Assembly: GCA_004335835.1 (NCBI GenBank)
Contig: RWJK01001733.1
Location: 10,262 to 65,769, forward strand
DNA: 55,508 nt
Reading direction: 5' to 3'
Origin: Scenedesmus sp. ARA3
Lineage: Eukaryota; Chlorophyta; Chlorophyceae; Sphaeropleales; Scenedesmaceae
Under the pieces are notes generated by a model. That model saw only the letters and a list, made by a program, of their open reading frames with translations. It was not told the DNA's origin and searched no databases. Positions 24,001-34,903 of this stretch are shown piece by piece. The position numbers and the translations under genes were made by a program. Numbering within the stretch: the stretch's first letter is position 1; every line of letters begins with the position of its first letter.

Positions 24001-24133
24001 TATGTTAGCTGAAACGTATCGTGAAGACGTGGCACTCAGCAAGGGTCGCTATGAAAAGGTTCAGGCAGAACAGCAAGTGTGCCGTGCTGCGACACTGGCG
24101 TGTATCATGCCCTTCCGTCGCACCTGTCGACAT
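18073..24133 (-). CDS. rtpR: Adenosylcobalamin-dependent ribonucleoside-triphosphate reductase (class II, RTPR type)
   Basis: Reduces ribonucleoside triphosphates to dNTPs using adenosylcobalamin; monomeric class II enzyme as in Lactobacillus leichmannii and Euglena. Fifteen exons: 24133-24124, 23865-23745, 23579-23421, 23055-22956, 22723-22582, 22297-22143, 21952-21741, 21324-21206, 20975-20819, 20524-20404, 19993-19820, 19513-19358, 19062-18977, 18698-18511 and 18287-18073. They give 704 residues (L. leichmannii enzyme: 739). Landmarks are AGYNCSYLPI with Cys155; ARLKTFGGRASGPEPL; EIVVVGGVRRSALISL; TNPCCEIIL with Asn389, Cys391 (thiyl radical) and Glu393; QFCNLTEV with Cys402; VKPSGTVSQLVDSASGIHPR; and WCEHKPSITV. 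Cys391 and Cys402 are 11 apart, as are Cys408 and Cys419 in the bacterial enzyme. Two C-terminal cysteines (692, 698) fit the redox-relay pair. Position 392 is Cys where the family has Gly. Exon 1 is only ten bases (ATG TCG ACA G) and is the least certain part. No transit peptide is evident, so cytosolic. Confidence 0.93.
19471..19638 (-). repeat. Copy of reductase exon 12 5' end in the preceding intron, offset 118 bp
   Basis: The exon start encoding VNAELTAELGIPQAAA (19513 downward) has a diverged copy at 19589-19638 that would read VNADLTAELGISQAAA. The copy lacks an AG acceptor at the same place. Confidence 0.85.
19954..20127 (-). repeat. Copy of reductase exon 11 5' end in the preceding intron, offset 127 bp
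   Basis: 19954-19999 (exon start STLVEFPYLRDVW plus acceptor) is repeated, diverged, at 20081-20127. The copy keeps the order of the exon edge and acceptor region. Confidence 0.8.
20374..20400 (-). repeat. CTG run directly after the donor of reductase exon 10
   Basis: CAG units on the plus strand, read as CTG in the transcript, starting within ten bases of the donor GTGCGA at 20403. Confidence 0.75.
20491..20646 (-). repeat. Copy of reductase exon 10 5' end in the preceding intron, offset 116 bp
   Basis: The segment encoding EIILRPYQFCN (20491-20526) is repeated at 20607-20646 with nearly the same sequence. The copy has GCATCGAG where the real exon has GCAGCGAG, so its acceptor is lost. Confidence 0.88.
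20990..21021 (-). repeat. (CTG)n/(CGG)n run against the reductase exon 9 acceptor
   Basis: CAG repeats on the plus strand, read as CTG in the transcript, grade into CGG units and reach to within about 15 nt of the acceptor at 20976. Confidence 0.8.
21626..21791 (-). repeat. Copy of reductase exon 7 3' end plus donor in the following intron, offset 110 bp
   Basis: 21736-21791 (exon end encoding LVCKVAEIVVVGGVRR and its donor) is repeated at 21626-21681 with only two or three differences over about 55 bp. The copy keeps an intact CAG/GTGGG donor. Confidence 0.93.
22837..22973 (-). repeat. Short copy of reductase exon 4 donor region, offset about 108 bp
   Basis: The donor region cacctccaggtgca at 22954-22967 recurs at about 22846-22859. 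The match is short, so this example is weaker than the others. Confidence 0.5.
23022..23184 (-). repeat. Copy of reductase exon 4 5' end in the preceding intron, offset 123 bp
   Basis: The exon start encoding YLDFMEGHLA (23022-23058) recurs at 23148-23184. The core ccctccatgaagtccaggta is identical and an acceptor-like CAG is kept. Confidence 0.92.
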
Positions 24134-24313
24134 CTTGGGTGTTTATATCAGTTCCTTGCTACAACAAAAGTGGATTCTTCGAGCTGGCTTGAGAGAGGCA
24201 GAGCACTGCTCACGTCTGATGATGTGTTGGCCACACTATGCTTACAACCAACGATGCCGGTGTAAAGCTATGCTGATTCGCTATGCTTGGTAAGCGTGTG
24301 AGGCCTGTCGGAG

Positions 24314-24320
24314 CTATATA
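24314..24320 (-). promoter_or_regulatory. Candidate TATA box of the reductase gene
   Basis: TATATAG on the minus strand lies 181 nt upstream of the proposed ATG at 24133, a plausible distance for a short 5' leader. Sequence match only. Confidence 0.35.
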
Positions 24321-25163
24321 GCGGCAGCAACGCAAGGATTACGCCTTCATTGCAAAGCCTGAAAACCTGCGTTTGAAAAGCATGCGTCATAAAACGCCTT
24401 GCATATAAATTACGGTGGTTAGATTCAAAAACTTAGTCCTACAGGACTGCCATCACACGGCAGGAAGCTGCCAAAAAGCTGGTTGACCAGGCCCCTCCAA
24501 ACTCCGGAACTGCCGAGCAGGTTTCCGTGGCTGTCAACAGCTGGCCTCATGGCTGCTGCAATCAACGTCGTTTAACAGTCATCATATCTACAGGCGAGCT
24601 TTCTGGCTGCCGTATCATTGTATCATGCTGCTGTGTTGTGTGGCCAATGCCCAGCCTGGCCAGGCTCGGCCAGAGGCCTGACAGGGCCAGGTTGGCAGCA
24701 GCTCACATGCTCGAGGTCCACTTGGGCGAAGTTCAACGGCGATACCAGTCGCTTTGTAACAAATGTCATACTTACAATGCCTATGCAACTCTCGATGTTG
24801 CCTCATGTGACAAGAACAAAGATAGCCCATCAGTAGTACTGCCACCCTCGAGAGAGCCCTCTGCTGCAAGTGCGATGCATGAAGACACTTCAAATATTCA
24901 TCCTCACAGGCTCTGGGCCCAAGGCAACGGTTATCAATCCCACCCCAACAGAAAAGCATCATTGCCACCACACAACGACACTGCAAACCTTCTCGAGGCA
25001 GCAGCAACACAACAACTGCTACTTCTGCCACCTCTGCTGTGCACAAGAGGGAAGCTGCAAACACAAGCTGCAGTCAGCGCAAAATTGGCACAATGCAGCA
25101 CACAGCAGGCTGACCAGCCGTCATGGCCGCATGCGTACAGACACTCTACTTGCCACAACCACT

Positions 25164-25168
25164 TACAA
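25164..25168 (-). terminator. Candidate polyadenylation signal TGTAA for the hydrolase
   Basis: Minus-strand TGTAA lies 259 nt after the hydrolase stop at 25427. It could be a chance match. Confidence 0.35.
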
Positions 25169-25426
25169 CAACTCAGATAAAGCAGACGCCAACAACACCC
25201 CCGCCAACCAACAGAAAGCAGCGACTGTACACTGCACATGGCTCAAGACCAGGCACCTGCCCTCTGGAGCAAGCTACACACGGTCAAGAGCATTCAGAAC
25301 CACCACCAACAAGCATCAGCGATGCGCTGCTGCACACTACTGCTGCATTGCAGAGGTGCACCATCCCCGCACATAAGCCACAGCAGGCAAGCAACAACCA
25401 AAACACCCGCAATTACTGCTGCTCCT

Positions 25427-28400
25427 TCAGCTGCTGGGGAACTGCACTTCTGCTGCTTCCTCAGCCCCCTGCCCTGCTGCTGCTGCCCCTGCATCCCCCT
25501 CTCCAAGCCCCAAGTGCTGCCTCAAAAAGGCAATCACTGGCTTAATATCACCCTCCCGCACACCCGTCGAATGCGCCTCGAGGTGCGTTACATTACGCTC
25601 CTGAATAACATACTGCTGCTCCGGCCATCCTGATTTCCGCACCGCATTTAGCACCACTGACGGCGGGCACAGGTGGTCCAGCGACGCCACGCGGAAGAAG
25701 ATCGGGGCCGTTATTTTTGAAAAGTGACGGCTGGGGTTGTAGCCCAGGGCTTCCAGCACCACGCGGGCCAGCACCTTGTTCTGCCAGCCGCCCTGGCGCT
25801 TTGGGGGCGCATGCACGCTGCGCAGCTTCATCTCAGACTCCTGCAAACATGTGTGAGTGCAGCAACACCATCAGTCCGTTGATGCAAGCGATGGGAGAAA
25901 CAAACAAATGCGCAGATGAAGCGCTTTGAGGGCGCGTGCACACTGCGCAGCTTCAAATTCACAATCCTGCAACAGCAGAACAGGTGACGAGTGCGTCAAC
26001 GCCATCATCTGGCTTGCTGCGACTGAGAGTTTGATGCGATGTAGGAGATCATGTAGACATGCGCAGATGTAGGAGATCATGTAGACATGCGCAGATGTAG
26101 GAGATCATGTAGACATGCGCAGATGTAGGAGATCATGTAGACATGCGCAGATGTAGGAGATCATGTAGACATGCGCAGATGTGGCGCGCTGCGCTGCTGT
26201 AGGTGGCTGCCCATGGCGCCGCATCTGCCAGAACAAGCAACAGCCATGGGACCCTCGATGCCCAGTGGGGTGTCACATGGGGCGAGTAACACGCGTTTGA
26301 CCACCAAACCTTGACTTACTGACACGACCATAAGCGACAGTTCTGAGACCTGCACAAATCAAAGTATCACCCATATATACTGTGTTGACGATGTGGCTGA
26401 GCCACAGCCAAACCGCTCCCAGCACCCCTGCCAGCACACGCTTGAGTGCGGCGTAAAAGGATCGCATCACCCTGCCGGCAGCAGCAACGATTATGCTTGC
26501 CATGACACGGATGCCACACTAACCTGCAGCGGCAGCAGTGCCAGCGCCTTTGGATCTGTAATGGGAGCCACCAGGCTCAGGTAGATAGGCGGCAGCGTCA
26601 GCCCTACATGCCCCAGCAGCCGCCGCAGCTCATCGCTGATGCCAACCGCCAGCAGCCGCAGCGTGCGGCCCACGCCGCGCACGCCGGTGGTTGACAGCAA
26701 GGCGGCAGGGGAGACGTACGGCTCCTGCAGCAGCAGGCAGCATTATAGGTGAGAATGCCAGCGTTAGCCAGCAACGTTGCAGAGTGGTAAGCATACAGCG
26801 CCAGAGTAAGCATACAACGCGACAATAGGCCACAAGCTGACTATCTGCCCTCCGCCCTTCAACAACAGCTCCAGAGAGGCTTCTGCACAGGTGCAAGACG
26901 ACGCAAGTCGCCTAGGCAAGAATGTGTGCTGATGCAGAAGTCGAACTGCTCGCAGCAAACTTGAGGAGGCTAAAAAACGTTGCTGCTGCATTGCTCTGCA
27001 GCCCTGTGGCCGCGCTCACATTGGCGATGACAGCGCTGATGTTGCTGCCAAAGGTGGCTGCCGTGACCAGCACGTGGCCGCCAGCATACGACACGCCCCA
27101 CAGCGCGATGCGGCTGCCGTCAACCTGCCCACCTAGGCCGGTGGCCTGCACAGCGCAGCAGCAGTGAGGATGAGCAAGAATAAGTAGAATGCAAAGTAAC
27201 ACGACAATCAAGAGCAATGAACTGCAGCATCATGCCATGGCATGTACAGCCAAAGCAGCAGACAACGTGGCTTGAGAACAGCACAACAACCAAAAGAACA
27301 GCCTTTGAGTAAGAGGCTTGATAACGCAGCATGCCTGCACAGGGGCCCACTCAGCCCTCAACCAGCCCGCCCCACCTGCACGTGGTCCACCACTGCGTGC
27401 CAGTCCTGGATGTGGCGCTTGGGGCTCACCCAGTGACGCGGCAGCCCGCCACTGCCACCAAAGCCCCTGGCAGCAGCAGGGGCAGCAGCAACAGCAGCAG
27501 CCAAAATGGATGAGAACAGTGACACATGAGGCTAGGTGCGTCTCTACTGTCCTCTGTACATGCCTTTGCCCTGGATGTATAGCAGCAGCTGCCATTACAG
27601 GCGTTCGCGTTGGCAGATAGCAGCCAAACACAGGCACATTCACTGCCACCCAGGCGCTTATACTGCCACACACAACTGTAGGCAGCAAACCTGGGGCATT
27701 GCAACTGCTGATTGTGCTCAAAGCACTGCTTTCGTGCAATCTGCGTGGGTCATCGCACACCATGGTGCAGAGTATGTTGCGTGATTGAAGTTTTGCGCAA
27801 CAACGGCAAATTGTTGCCAAACATCAAGCATGCAACACATTCTGCATGTTCCTTGCTCTGCTATTAGCACACTCTACAGTTGCACAAGAGTCATCTGCCT
27901 TCCGCAGGCCCCCTCCTGTAGTCAAACGCCAATACTGCCATGCAAGTCACTCCGACCTGCAACATGCAGGTAACTGTACATGCAACATCATCTGCGCTGA
28001 AAACACACATTCTGTTTGCATGTTTCTAAACTCAGTAGTATCTGAGTCCCTCTGTTGACACATATGCTACATCCTGCAACACATACACCACACCTGAAAG
28101 CCAGCGCCGCCATGCCTGCCTCCACAACCGTTCTTGCATGCCACCCACTCATCATACAACCCACGCGTCAAATAGCACAAGTGTTCACTGCATCGACCAA
28201 ATCACGAGGCCGCACCTGCAATCGAACGCCAGCACAGCCTTACCTGCCTCCACTAATGTTTCACACGCACACAGACATCTGCATGCAACACATCTGCAGT
28301 AGCATAATCCTGCAAAGCACTGTTGCAGACCGCACCTGTAGTCAAAGGCCAGCACCGCCATGCCCGCCTCCACAAACTTCTCTGCATACATGAACAGCCC

Positions 28401-29466
28401 GATGTCTTTCTGGGCGCCCATGCCGTGACCCATCACCAGCACGGGGGGCAGGCTGCGGCAGCAGTGGCAGCAGCACAATTTTTCCTGCAAAGCTTCTGGA
28501 TGCAGGGAAGGGAGGCGCTTGAGAGTGCAGCACTGCGTTGTTGTCACAGAGCAGTAGCTGTCGGGCAGATGTTCTGCAATGGTGCCTTGCTTGTGAGCTC
28601 GTGCTGACCCGCTGATGCGACGAGCCTGCGTACAGCCTGCACACGCTGCTGCAGCATGCGCACAACAGTGTCATGCTGGAAGCCATACGCAGCGCAGGCG
28701 CTGCTGTTGTTCAAAGCTGCTCAAGCATGATGCAGGCGCCGCACCTGGTGGTGTGTTTGGGCAGGTAGAGCCATGCCTCTAATGGTGTGCCATGGCTGTT
28801 GATGTGAAGCACGCTGCGCGTGAACCTGCAGGCAGCAGCAGGGGCAGCAGGGGCAGCAGCAGCAGCAGTGCAAGGGGCATCCAATTACAAGCCATGCGAG
28901 AGCTTCAAACCCTTGCCTGCAGCATAGTTCCAATACTGGTTGCAGGTTACATGATAACAGACAGCTGTACACGCTGCCAAGGCTTGCAATCTAGATTGCC
29001 GGTGCACCAGGGACCCATGAGGCACAGCTGCCTGATGAACATCATCACAGTGCAGCTCAAGCTGGTTGCGCTGCATCAAGGCCTCTACTTACGATGCTGT
29101 GTCCTGCTCTCCGGTGTTAGGAACTGGCGAGCGATCCCAGTGGAAATGCGTGTCGATGTGCTTCTCCCATGGCAAGGCAAGCAGCAGTGCTAGGGCACCT
29201 ACAACCAGGCTCAAGCGGAAGCCCAGGGCGGGCAGAAGCCCCTCTTTGTTGTACATGAGCGCTGGCAAAGAGCTAATGAGTTCGCAGTGAGCTCGCAAGC
29301 GGCCGTCCCTTCGACTTTGAGCTCCGAGAGGCACTCCAAAGTTGTGTGGACGTGTCTGCCGGAGCCTAGAGACACGATCAAGCAGCGACACCCTTGCTGG
29401 CTTCCTCAAGCTGCCTAAGTGGGCATCAAGGTGCAGGGCAGGCGTACTCAAGAACTGCTGTGTCAT
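25427..29466 (-). CDS. Alpha/beta hydrolase with N-terminal membrane helix
   Basis: Serine hydrolase of the alpha/beta fold, related to uncharacterised bacterial-type hydrolases; substrate unknown. Seven exons: 29466-29093, 28825-28745, 28452-28336, 27466-27376, 27145-27020, 26724-26524 and 25840-25427. They make 467 residues in frame. Residues 80-99 (LGFRLSLVVGALALLLALPW) form one predicted membrane helix after a basic N-terminus, so the enzyme probably sits on a membrane. The fold follows: VLHINSHGTPLEAWLYLP, then VLVMGHGMG (about 156-164, oxyanion-loop region), DYRGFGGSGGLPR, the nucleophile elbow GVSYAGG with Ser240, then RVASLDHLCPP (Asp385) and EAHSTG (His420) as the likely rest of the triad. 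The exon 1 donor is a perfect GTAAGT. A short Ala/Gly/Gln-rich tail ends the protein. The start is the first in-frame ATG; the next Met (71) just before the helix is an alternative. Confidence 0.88.
25796..25975 (-). repeat. Copy of hydrolase exon 7 5' end in the preceding intron, offset 125 bp
   Basis: 25796-25843 (acceptor plus exon start) recurs at 25921-25973. The copy keeps a TTGCAG acceptor and reads similarly for about 45 bases. Confidence 0.88.
26041..26180. repeat. 28-bp minisatellite, five copies
   Basis: Five near-perfect direct copies of a 28-bp unit (gtaggagatcatgtagacat and eight more bases) in the last hydrolase intron, with a partial unit at the right end. Confidence 0.95.
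27906..28385 (-). repeat. Four-fold echo of hydrolase exon 3 3' end
   Basis: The true exon end and donor (28331 upward, encoding AGMAVLAFDYR) is echoed at 28211 (offset exactly 120), about 28090 (about 240) and about 27911 (420). All lie in the following intron. Similarity falls with distance, as expected of repeated tandem duplication followed by decay. Confidence 0.85.
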
Positions 29467-31048
29467 CGTGCGGTAAGGGTTTCTTGAGTGTTAGTCACAC
29501 TGAGTCGTTAAGAAAGCACTATATGCGCCGATATTGACAAGAAATTATACGTGGTTAGTCATCTGATGTCATGGACGCCCGTGTGCGTGCCTTGCGCTGT
29601 GCTGATGTGGCAACCAGGCCAAGGACCGTCCAGCACTGTCAAGCACTGCTGAGCAGGTGATAACTTTCTAAGGCCTGTTACCGCCTGTCTACTCGCATGC
29701 TGGTCGTGAACATCAAGCGCAACATTTGACAGTTGTTGATACACTGGCTGCAACAGGGTACGCTGCCGCTTCTGTAGATGCGCATCTGCATGCTGTCAAA
29801 CATTGGCACTGAACTCTGCCAAAATGTACAGAGCGGCAGATTTACAATGGTTCGCCGCCTGCCATGCTTTGCTGTCTCACACTGAACCGCACAAAAGCAT
29901 AGCAACATCTGCACCACAGCTGCCAAACTGCCACCGCTGATGCACCACCTGCAGCAGCAACTTCCTCCGCCCCTCAACTGAGCCATGCTGGTCGACGGGA
30001 TCATGGGCTTACTAGTGAATCCACTGCAAATTCAACGCAGTGCTCCCTCCTCCTTACGCACCAGTACGTCGGGGTATCTAATGGAGATGTTGTCCCATAC
30101 ATCAAAGGGAACATGGCAATGTAGTGATGATCACCATGATGGTGACACTGCTGCATGTGTGCGCACTGTGCTGATGCAGCACCGCCAGATGCAGCATCGC
30201 ATGTCATATGTGGAGAAACGCCTCCCCAGCAACGGCTGATCAGTCGCCACCACAGTTAGAAGAAGTGCTTCATAACAGGCCTGCTAGCGCACTGCAAACC
30301 AAAACTGCACACTGGCAGGAGCGGAAAACAGGTACCCTGGAACTCCATGTATGCTACCGGATTGCAGCACATCTGCACGTGTGCCACACCCACACACACA
30401 CATGGGCTCAACATACTTGAAATCGCAGAAGTCATCCTATGATACATGCAAGCAGCTGATCGCACGCACATCCTATGATTGGCCTGGATTGTGAGTCAAG
30501 ATCGCAGCAGTGTACAGGTCACAACACCCAAAGCATGCCAAGCACCTCACATGCACACAGCAGACCTGTCCTGTGACAGCATAACCCAGCCGTGCACAAC
30601 ACACCGCCTCGGGCTGTTTTCGACTGTACACAGAGAGCACAGTGGGTCGTCCTACAGTTATGCACCAGTCTGGATAAGGCCAGCCCCACCCTAGTGCCCT
30701 GCAGACACAGCTGGTAGTGATGCGTCCAGTTGCCCACCCAAGAAGCCAGCTTGCCGAAACAAGCTCACCACACCAATCTTCAGGCAAACCAAGCTGACAA
30801 ACTCATGAGCATCACAAGTAGTCCGGGTGCTTGTCCAGGGACTCCGCGCAACGCCTTCATGATCATGTTGTGCAGCCACACCACACAAATCTTAGGCAAG
30901 CCAAGCTGCTAGGAACTTCATGAATCCATCTTATGCGTAGTCCAAATGCAGGTCCAGGAAGTCCTCACAGCGCTTCAAGACCTTGTCGTACAGCTCCACC
31001 GCACTCTTCGTCAGGCACTCAAAGCTGATGGGCACATAACACTTTGGT
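29467..31048. other. 1.6-kb spacer between the START gene and the hydrolase
   Basis: Should hold the hydrolase promoter (a minus-strand CATATAG lies about 55 nt upstream of its ATG) and the 3' region of the START gene. The right third contains two copies of the START terminal exon, listed separately. No other gene is seen. Confidence 0.5.
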
Positions 31049-31115
31049 CTACGCATAGTCGGGGTGCCCAGCCAGGAAGTCCGCGCAGCGCTTCATGATC
31101 ATGTCGTACAGCTGG
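30813..31115 (-). repeat. Three tandem copies of the START terminal-exon 3' end
   Basis: The last coding bases and stop (31049-31115) recur at offsets of 118 bp (about 30931-31003) and 237 bp (about 30813-30880). The middle copy is still open and would end ELYDKVLKRCEDFLDLHLDYA then TAA, against the true HPDYA then TAG. The distal copy is frameshifted. Confidence 0.88.
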
Positions 31116-31407
31116 TGGTGGCCCGCGATGCGCTGCGGCAGCGGGTCGCCCGGCTTGAAGGCGGAGGCCAGCACCTTGAGCACCGTGCTGTAGAAGAACG
31201 GCGCAAACACCTGAACAGCGGCAGCAGCAGCAGCAGGGATACATCCACATGAGGTCTGCACATCTTCAGAAAACAGCATGAGCATGAGTGCGCACCCAAC
31301 CAAGCTGATAGCAGACAAGCACACATACAACAGTTCTGCTGGCGGCGGCCATTTGTGCGCCCCCCAACCAAGCTGATAGCAGACAAGCACACATTCAACA
31401 CAAGCAA

Positions 31408-31444
<37 letters not shown>

Positions 31445-33784
31445 GCCGCTGCTGCTTGCCGTACCTTCAGCACAAAGCTGATGATAGCCTCCGGCACATG
31501 CGACTCCGTCTCAATGTTGGCCACCACACACACTTGCGTCTGCTGCTGCTCGCCATCACCAGCACCAGCACCAGCACCAGCACCAGCACCAGCAGCCTGC
31601 ACAGTGCTGCCGTCTGCTGCCACAGTCACTGCTGCTGGTGCTGCCGGTGCTGCTGCTGCTGGTGCTGCTGCTGCTGCCACTGGCACCATGGTCATGCAGC
31701 TGCCTGGCATGAAGTGGATGTGCACGCGCTTGTCTGCGCCTGCAGGCAGCTCGTCGCCAGGCTGCAGCAGACAGCGCAACCGGCAGGCGGCCAGGCGAGT
31801 CAAGACCCCGCGGAAAGAGTTAGCACGGCAAAGGCAGCTTGTCGCCAGGGTGCAGCAATGAACGCAAAACACACATATACAAGCAGGGGTACAAAAGACA
31901 TACAGAGTAACAGTTACACACTCCACGCGGTGAAGTGTGCCAGGAGAAACATGCAAGTGGGCTATGAACACACCAACTGTGTTTTGCTACTGCGCGATCG
32001 TATGAGCAGGGACACTTCATGCTATGCTCCCCCGGGCCCATCTCTGCTGTCATCAAAGCTTGCCCACTGCTGCCCACTCACCGGCGCATCTGCATCACGT
32101 GGTGAGGCAAAGCTGATGGCCACCACACCTTTCTCCCTCAGTTGGTCATCTGCCACTGCAGAAATGAGCACGTCACGCTCAGCAAAGGGCCACGGCAGCC
32201 ACACAGAGGCATACACCAGCATGTCCACATCACAGTAGGTCTGCAAAGAAGAGGGAGGTTGATTGCAGCGACAGCAGCGACGGCGGCAGCGACAGTGATG
32301 GCAGCAGATGGCGTGTCAGCCGCAGGTGCTGGAAAGCCTGGAGATTTGCAGCCAATTATACCCAAGATTGCATCTGCAGATGCTTGCTGCCGGTGCTGAT
32401 GTGGGTGCTGCTGCCGCCGCCATTGCAGCTGCTACTATCACACTGACCACAAAAGCATCTGTCGCCACCAGCACTCTGTGTTTGAACCGCAGGTTATGTG
32501 TTCAACTGCCTGCCAGTCACCAGCTGCATCTGTCTGCCTCATCATTACGCCAAGGTCATGCGAACCATATTGCTTGTCTCGCTGCCCTGCTACTGCCATG
32601 TTGCTTGCTGCCTGCCACCGCCGCGCACCCGCAGTATGCTGCTGTTGGTAATGTAGCTGTTCCAGCTGCTGACCAGGTCAAACTCCTTGGCCATGGACAG
32701 CGGTTGCTGCAGCAGCAGCAGCAATGTCAGCAGCGAGGTCAGCAGCATAGACGGAAGCAGGAACAGCAGCGGCTGCGCTGTGAGCTCAATAGCATATCAA
32801 CTGTATAAACAGACAAGCCAGCTTGGCGGTTGCCGCCACGATGCTACACAGCCTGCAAGTGGTGCACGATGCCTGCGATACCAATGCTCGCCACCATGCT
32901 GTACAGCTCGCCAACTTGCTGTCCTGCAAGCAAGCCGCCACCATGCCCTGCTTCTTCTCACGTAGATGGGAGCCGGCAGCAGGCAGCTGCCCTTGAAGCA
33001 GTGCACAGTGCTGCCTGCTGCATGCCTGTACAGCAGCCTCAGCTTGCCATCATCCTGCACCAGCCTCCAGCCCTCATCACTTGCACACTCCGCGATGCCG
33101 TTTTGAACTTCTGCTGCACGTGCCTGCAGCTGCTGCAGGTTCATGCCGCGTGTGTGAAGCTTGGCTGCTACTGCTGACTCTGGGATGCCTGCTGCGCTGC
33201 ATGCTGCTGCCAGCTGCTGCACTGCACGGCTGAGGAATGCCTGCAGGAAGGGTGTTAACAGCCGCAGGATGTTGTGTAGACATACAGTGGACAATTGCAC
33301 GTTTGTGTGCAGCACGGTTGGCTGGGTTTGCTGTGCATGCAGGACCTTTCGGCGGGAAATGCTGGGCCAATCAACGTCGCTGGCGCAGCATGTTGCCTCT
33401 GGACGCCGATTTCAACTAGTCATTGCAAACGACACTACAATCAAGAGGCCATCAGTCAGGCGTCTCATTGTGCTGTCTGCTCACTTGCTCGTACAGCTCC
33501 ACGAAGTTGTCTGCACACTCAGCAGCTGCTGCGTCCTGCTCTGGTGTCAGCTGCTGCTCTGCCTTTGCGGTTGCTGCCTCTGGCTGCTGCTCTGAGCTCG
33601 ATGTTAACGCCGTTGATGTGGTTGCATCCTGCTGCTCAGAGCTAGGCAGCACAGAAGCGTTGAGTACAGCTGCTTCAACCTCTGCTGTATCAACCTCCAC
33701 TGCTGCTGCTTTGGCGCCCTGGCCATTCAAGGCCAGGTCCGCAAGCAAGTCCGCAGACTCAGACAGCACTACTTGGCCGCTCAT
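31049..33784 (-). CDS. START-like lipid-binding domain protein
   Basis: Probably binds a lipid or sterol in a START-type pocket; ligand unknown. Six exons, all phase 0: 33784-33485, 33240-32962, 32706-32629, 32240-32082, 31761-31465 and 31210-31049, giving 424 residues. The first 100 residues are acidic and Ala/Gln-rich without structure signals. From about residue 100 comes the domain: GWRLVQDDGKLRLLYRHA, then KEFDLVSSWNSYI, PWPFAERDVLISAVADD, KRVHIHFMPGSCMTMVP and AIISFVLKVFAPFFY, in START order. Two low-complexity inserts (Ala/Pro-rich, then Ala-Gly repeats), born of triplet expansion, interrupt the domain between about 300 and 340. No membrane segment is seen. It is divergent from the cyclin gene. 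START assignment rests on motif order, not on a search. Confidence 0.82.
31411..31446 (-). repeat. CAG run just inside the START gene's last intron
   Basis: CTG units on the plus strand, read as CAG in the transcript, begin about 17 nt after the donor at 31464. This orientation is the reverse of most intronic runs here. Confidence 0.8.
31735..31865 (-). repeat. Copy of START exon 5 5' end in the preceding intron, offset 88 bp
   Basis: The acceptor and first bases (CTGCAGCCTGGCGACGAGCT region, 31745-31767) recur at about 31835-31858. The copy has TGCACC in place of the TGCAGC acceptor. Confidence 0.75.
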
Positions 33785-34903
33785 GTAGCCTGGGCAGCGG
33801 CTAATTGCTAGTGCTCAACGTCCGACTCGCAGGACGAACAGCTCAGCTTGATTGATTATGCAGTGTGCCGATGACCTTGATGCACACACGCACTAAGCAA
33901 AGGGACTGCAAAGATTTTCGAGTCTCGTGATAGCAGGCATGCGGACGGCAGCAGGGCCCAAAGTTCCTGCACAGTTCGCAACAGACAGGATAGGGAAAGG
34001 ACCGCTGCCTGTCTGTAGGGTTCGGCTGCGCACTGTTGCAACTGATCCGGTTGTAAACCTTGCGGCTGCTGTGACTGCGGCATTCGACACTGCACTGCTG
34101 ACACCTTCAAGGTGTGGCCAGGCCAATGGCCACAACCCTGTTACAGGGGAAGTACTACTTCATGTGACATGTACAACCCTAATTGCCTGTCTATACCGCC
34201 AAGCACATATGCTCAGCAATGATGACATGACGCTAAATCAACAAAACCTCATAACACGGCATTTGTGACGGCACATCAATGAAGCTAGGCAGCTGTCACA
34301 GCCACTGAAGGCAGACTGTGCCGTACAGGCTGGCAGCCTTTGACAGTGTCAGGCAAAGGACACAAGTGCACTGCCGCAGGTTTGCAACAGCAGATTTGAA
34401 ATATTCACCTCTGATTGTATGTTTGGCCTGCTGCTGCTTTGTGCAGCTAGCAAGCAAAGCATGGCAAACAGACAGAGATGGTCCAGCAGTCTGGCTGTGT
34501 TGTCGCACAGAACTGCAAGGATCTCAGTCAAGATTTCAAACAACACGTTTCAACACAACAATGGAAGCACCTGCCACCTTCAGGATGCACTCAGCGACGA
34601 CCCGTGGGGCACATGACGCGTGGCAGTTACAACCCCTGGATGCCGTGCCTGTGACCTGACACCCAAACGGTGATCTAAGGCGACCCTGCCTGCAGCTCGC
34701 TAGAACGCCATCGCATTGCCTTTTTTGTCCGAACAATCTTTCAAAGGCACTGTTTTGTGCCGTCTAGCAGCATTCGCGTGGTGAGCCAAGAATCTACTGG
34801 ATGGCAGCCAGCCTCAGTGAGGCAGGGCCCGCAGCTTAGCGGCCGAGATCACCGCCTAAGCCTTACAAAACGACTATCAAATGGTGTGTGCGAGCGAGGG
34901 GCA
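33785..34903. other. Divergent intergenic region between START and cyclin genes
   Basis: About 1.1 kb separates two oppositely directed starts, so both promoters should lie here. I see no clear TATA box or repeated operator-like element, and no coding exon. Confidence 0.5.

Larger units (their letters stand above)
24134..25426. other. 1.3-kb spacer between the alpha/beta hydrolase and the reductase
   Basis: Contains the reductase promoter and the 3' region of the hydrolase. A plus-strand frame at about 24440-24600 has ordinary amino-acid composition but no recognised family, no start and no splice context. I did not call it. Confidence 0.5.

Noticed and set aside
24440..24600. Plus-strand frame with normal composition (AAKKLVDQAPPNSGTA-like)
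   Set aside because: No start codon, no splice partner and no recognised family. It also overlaps the region expected to be upstream of the reductase promoter.
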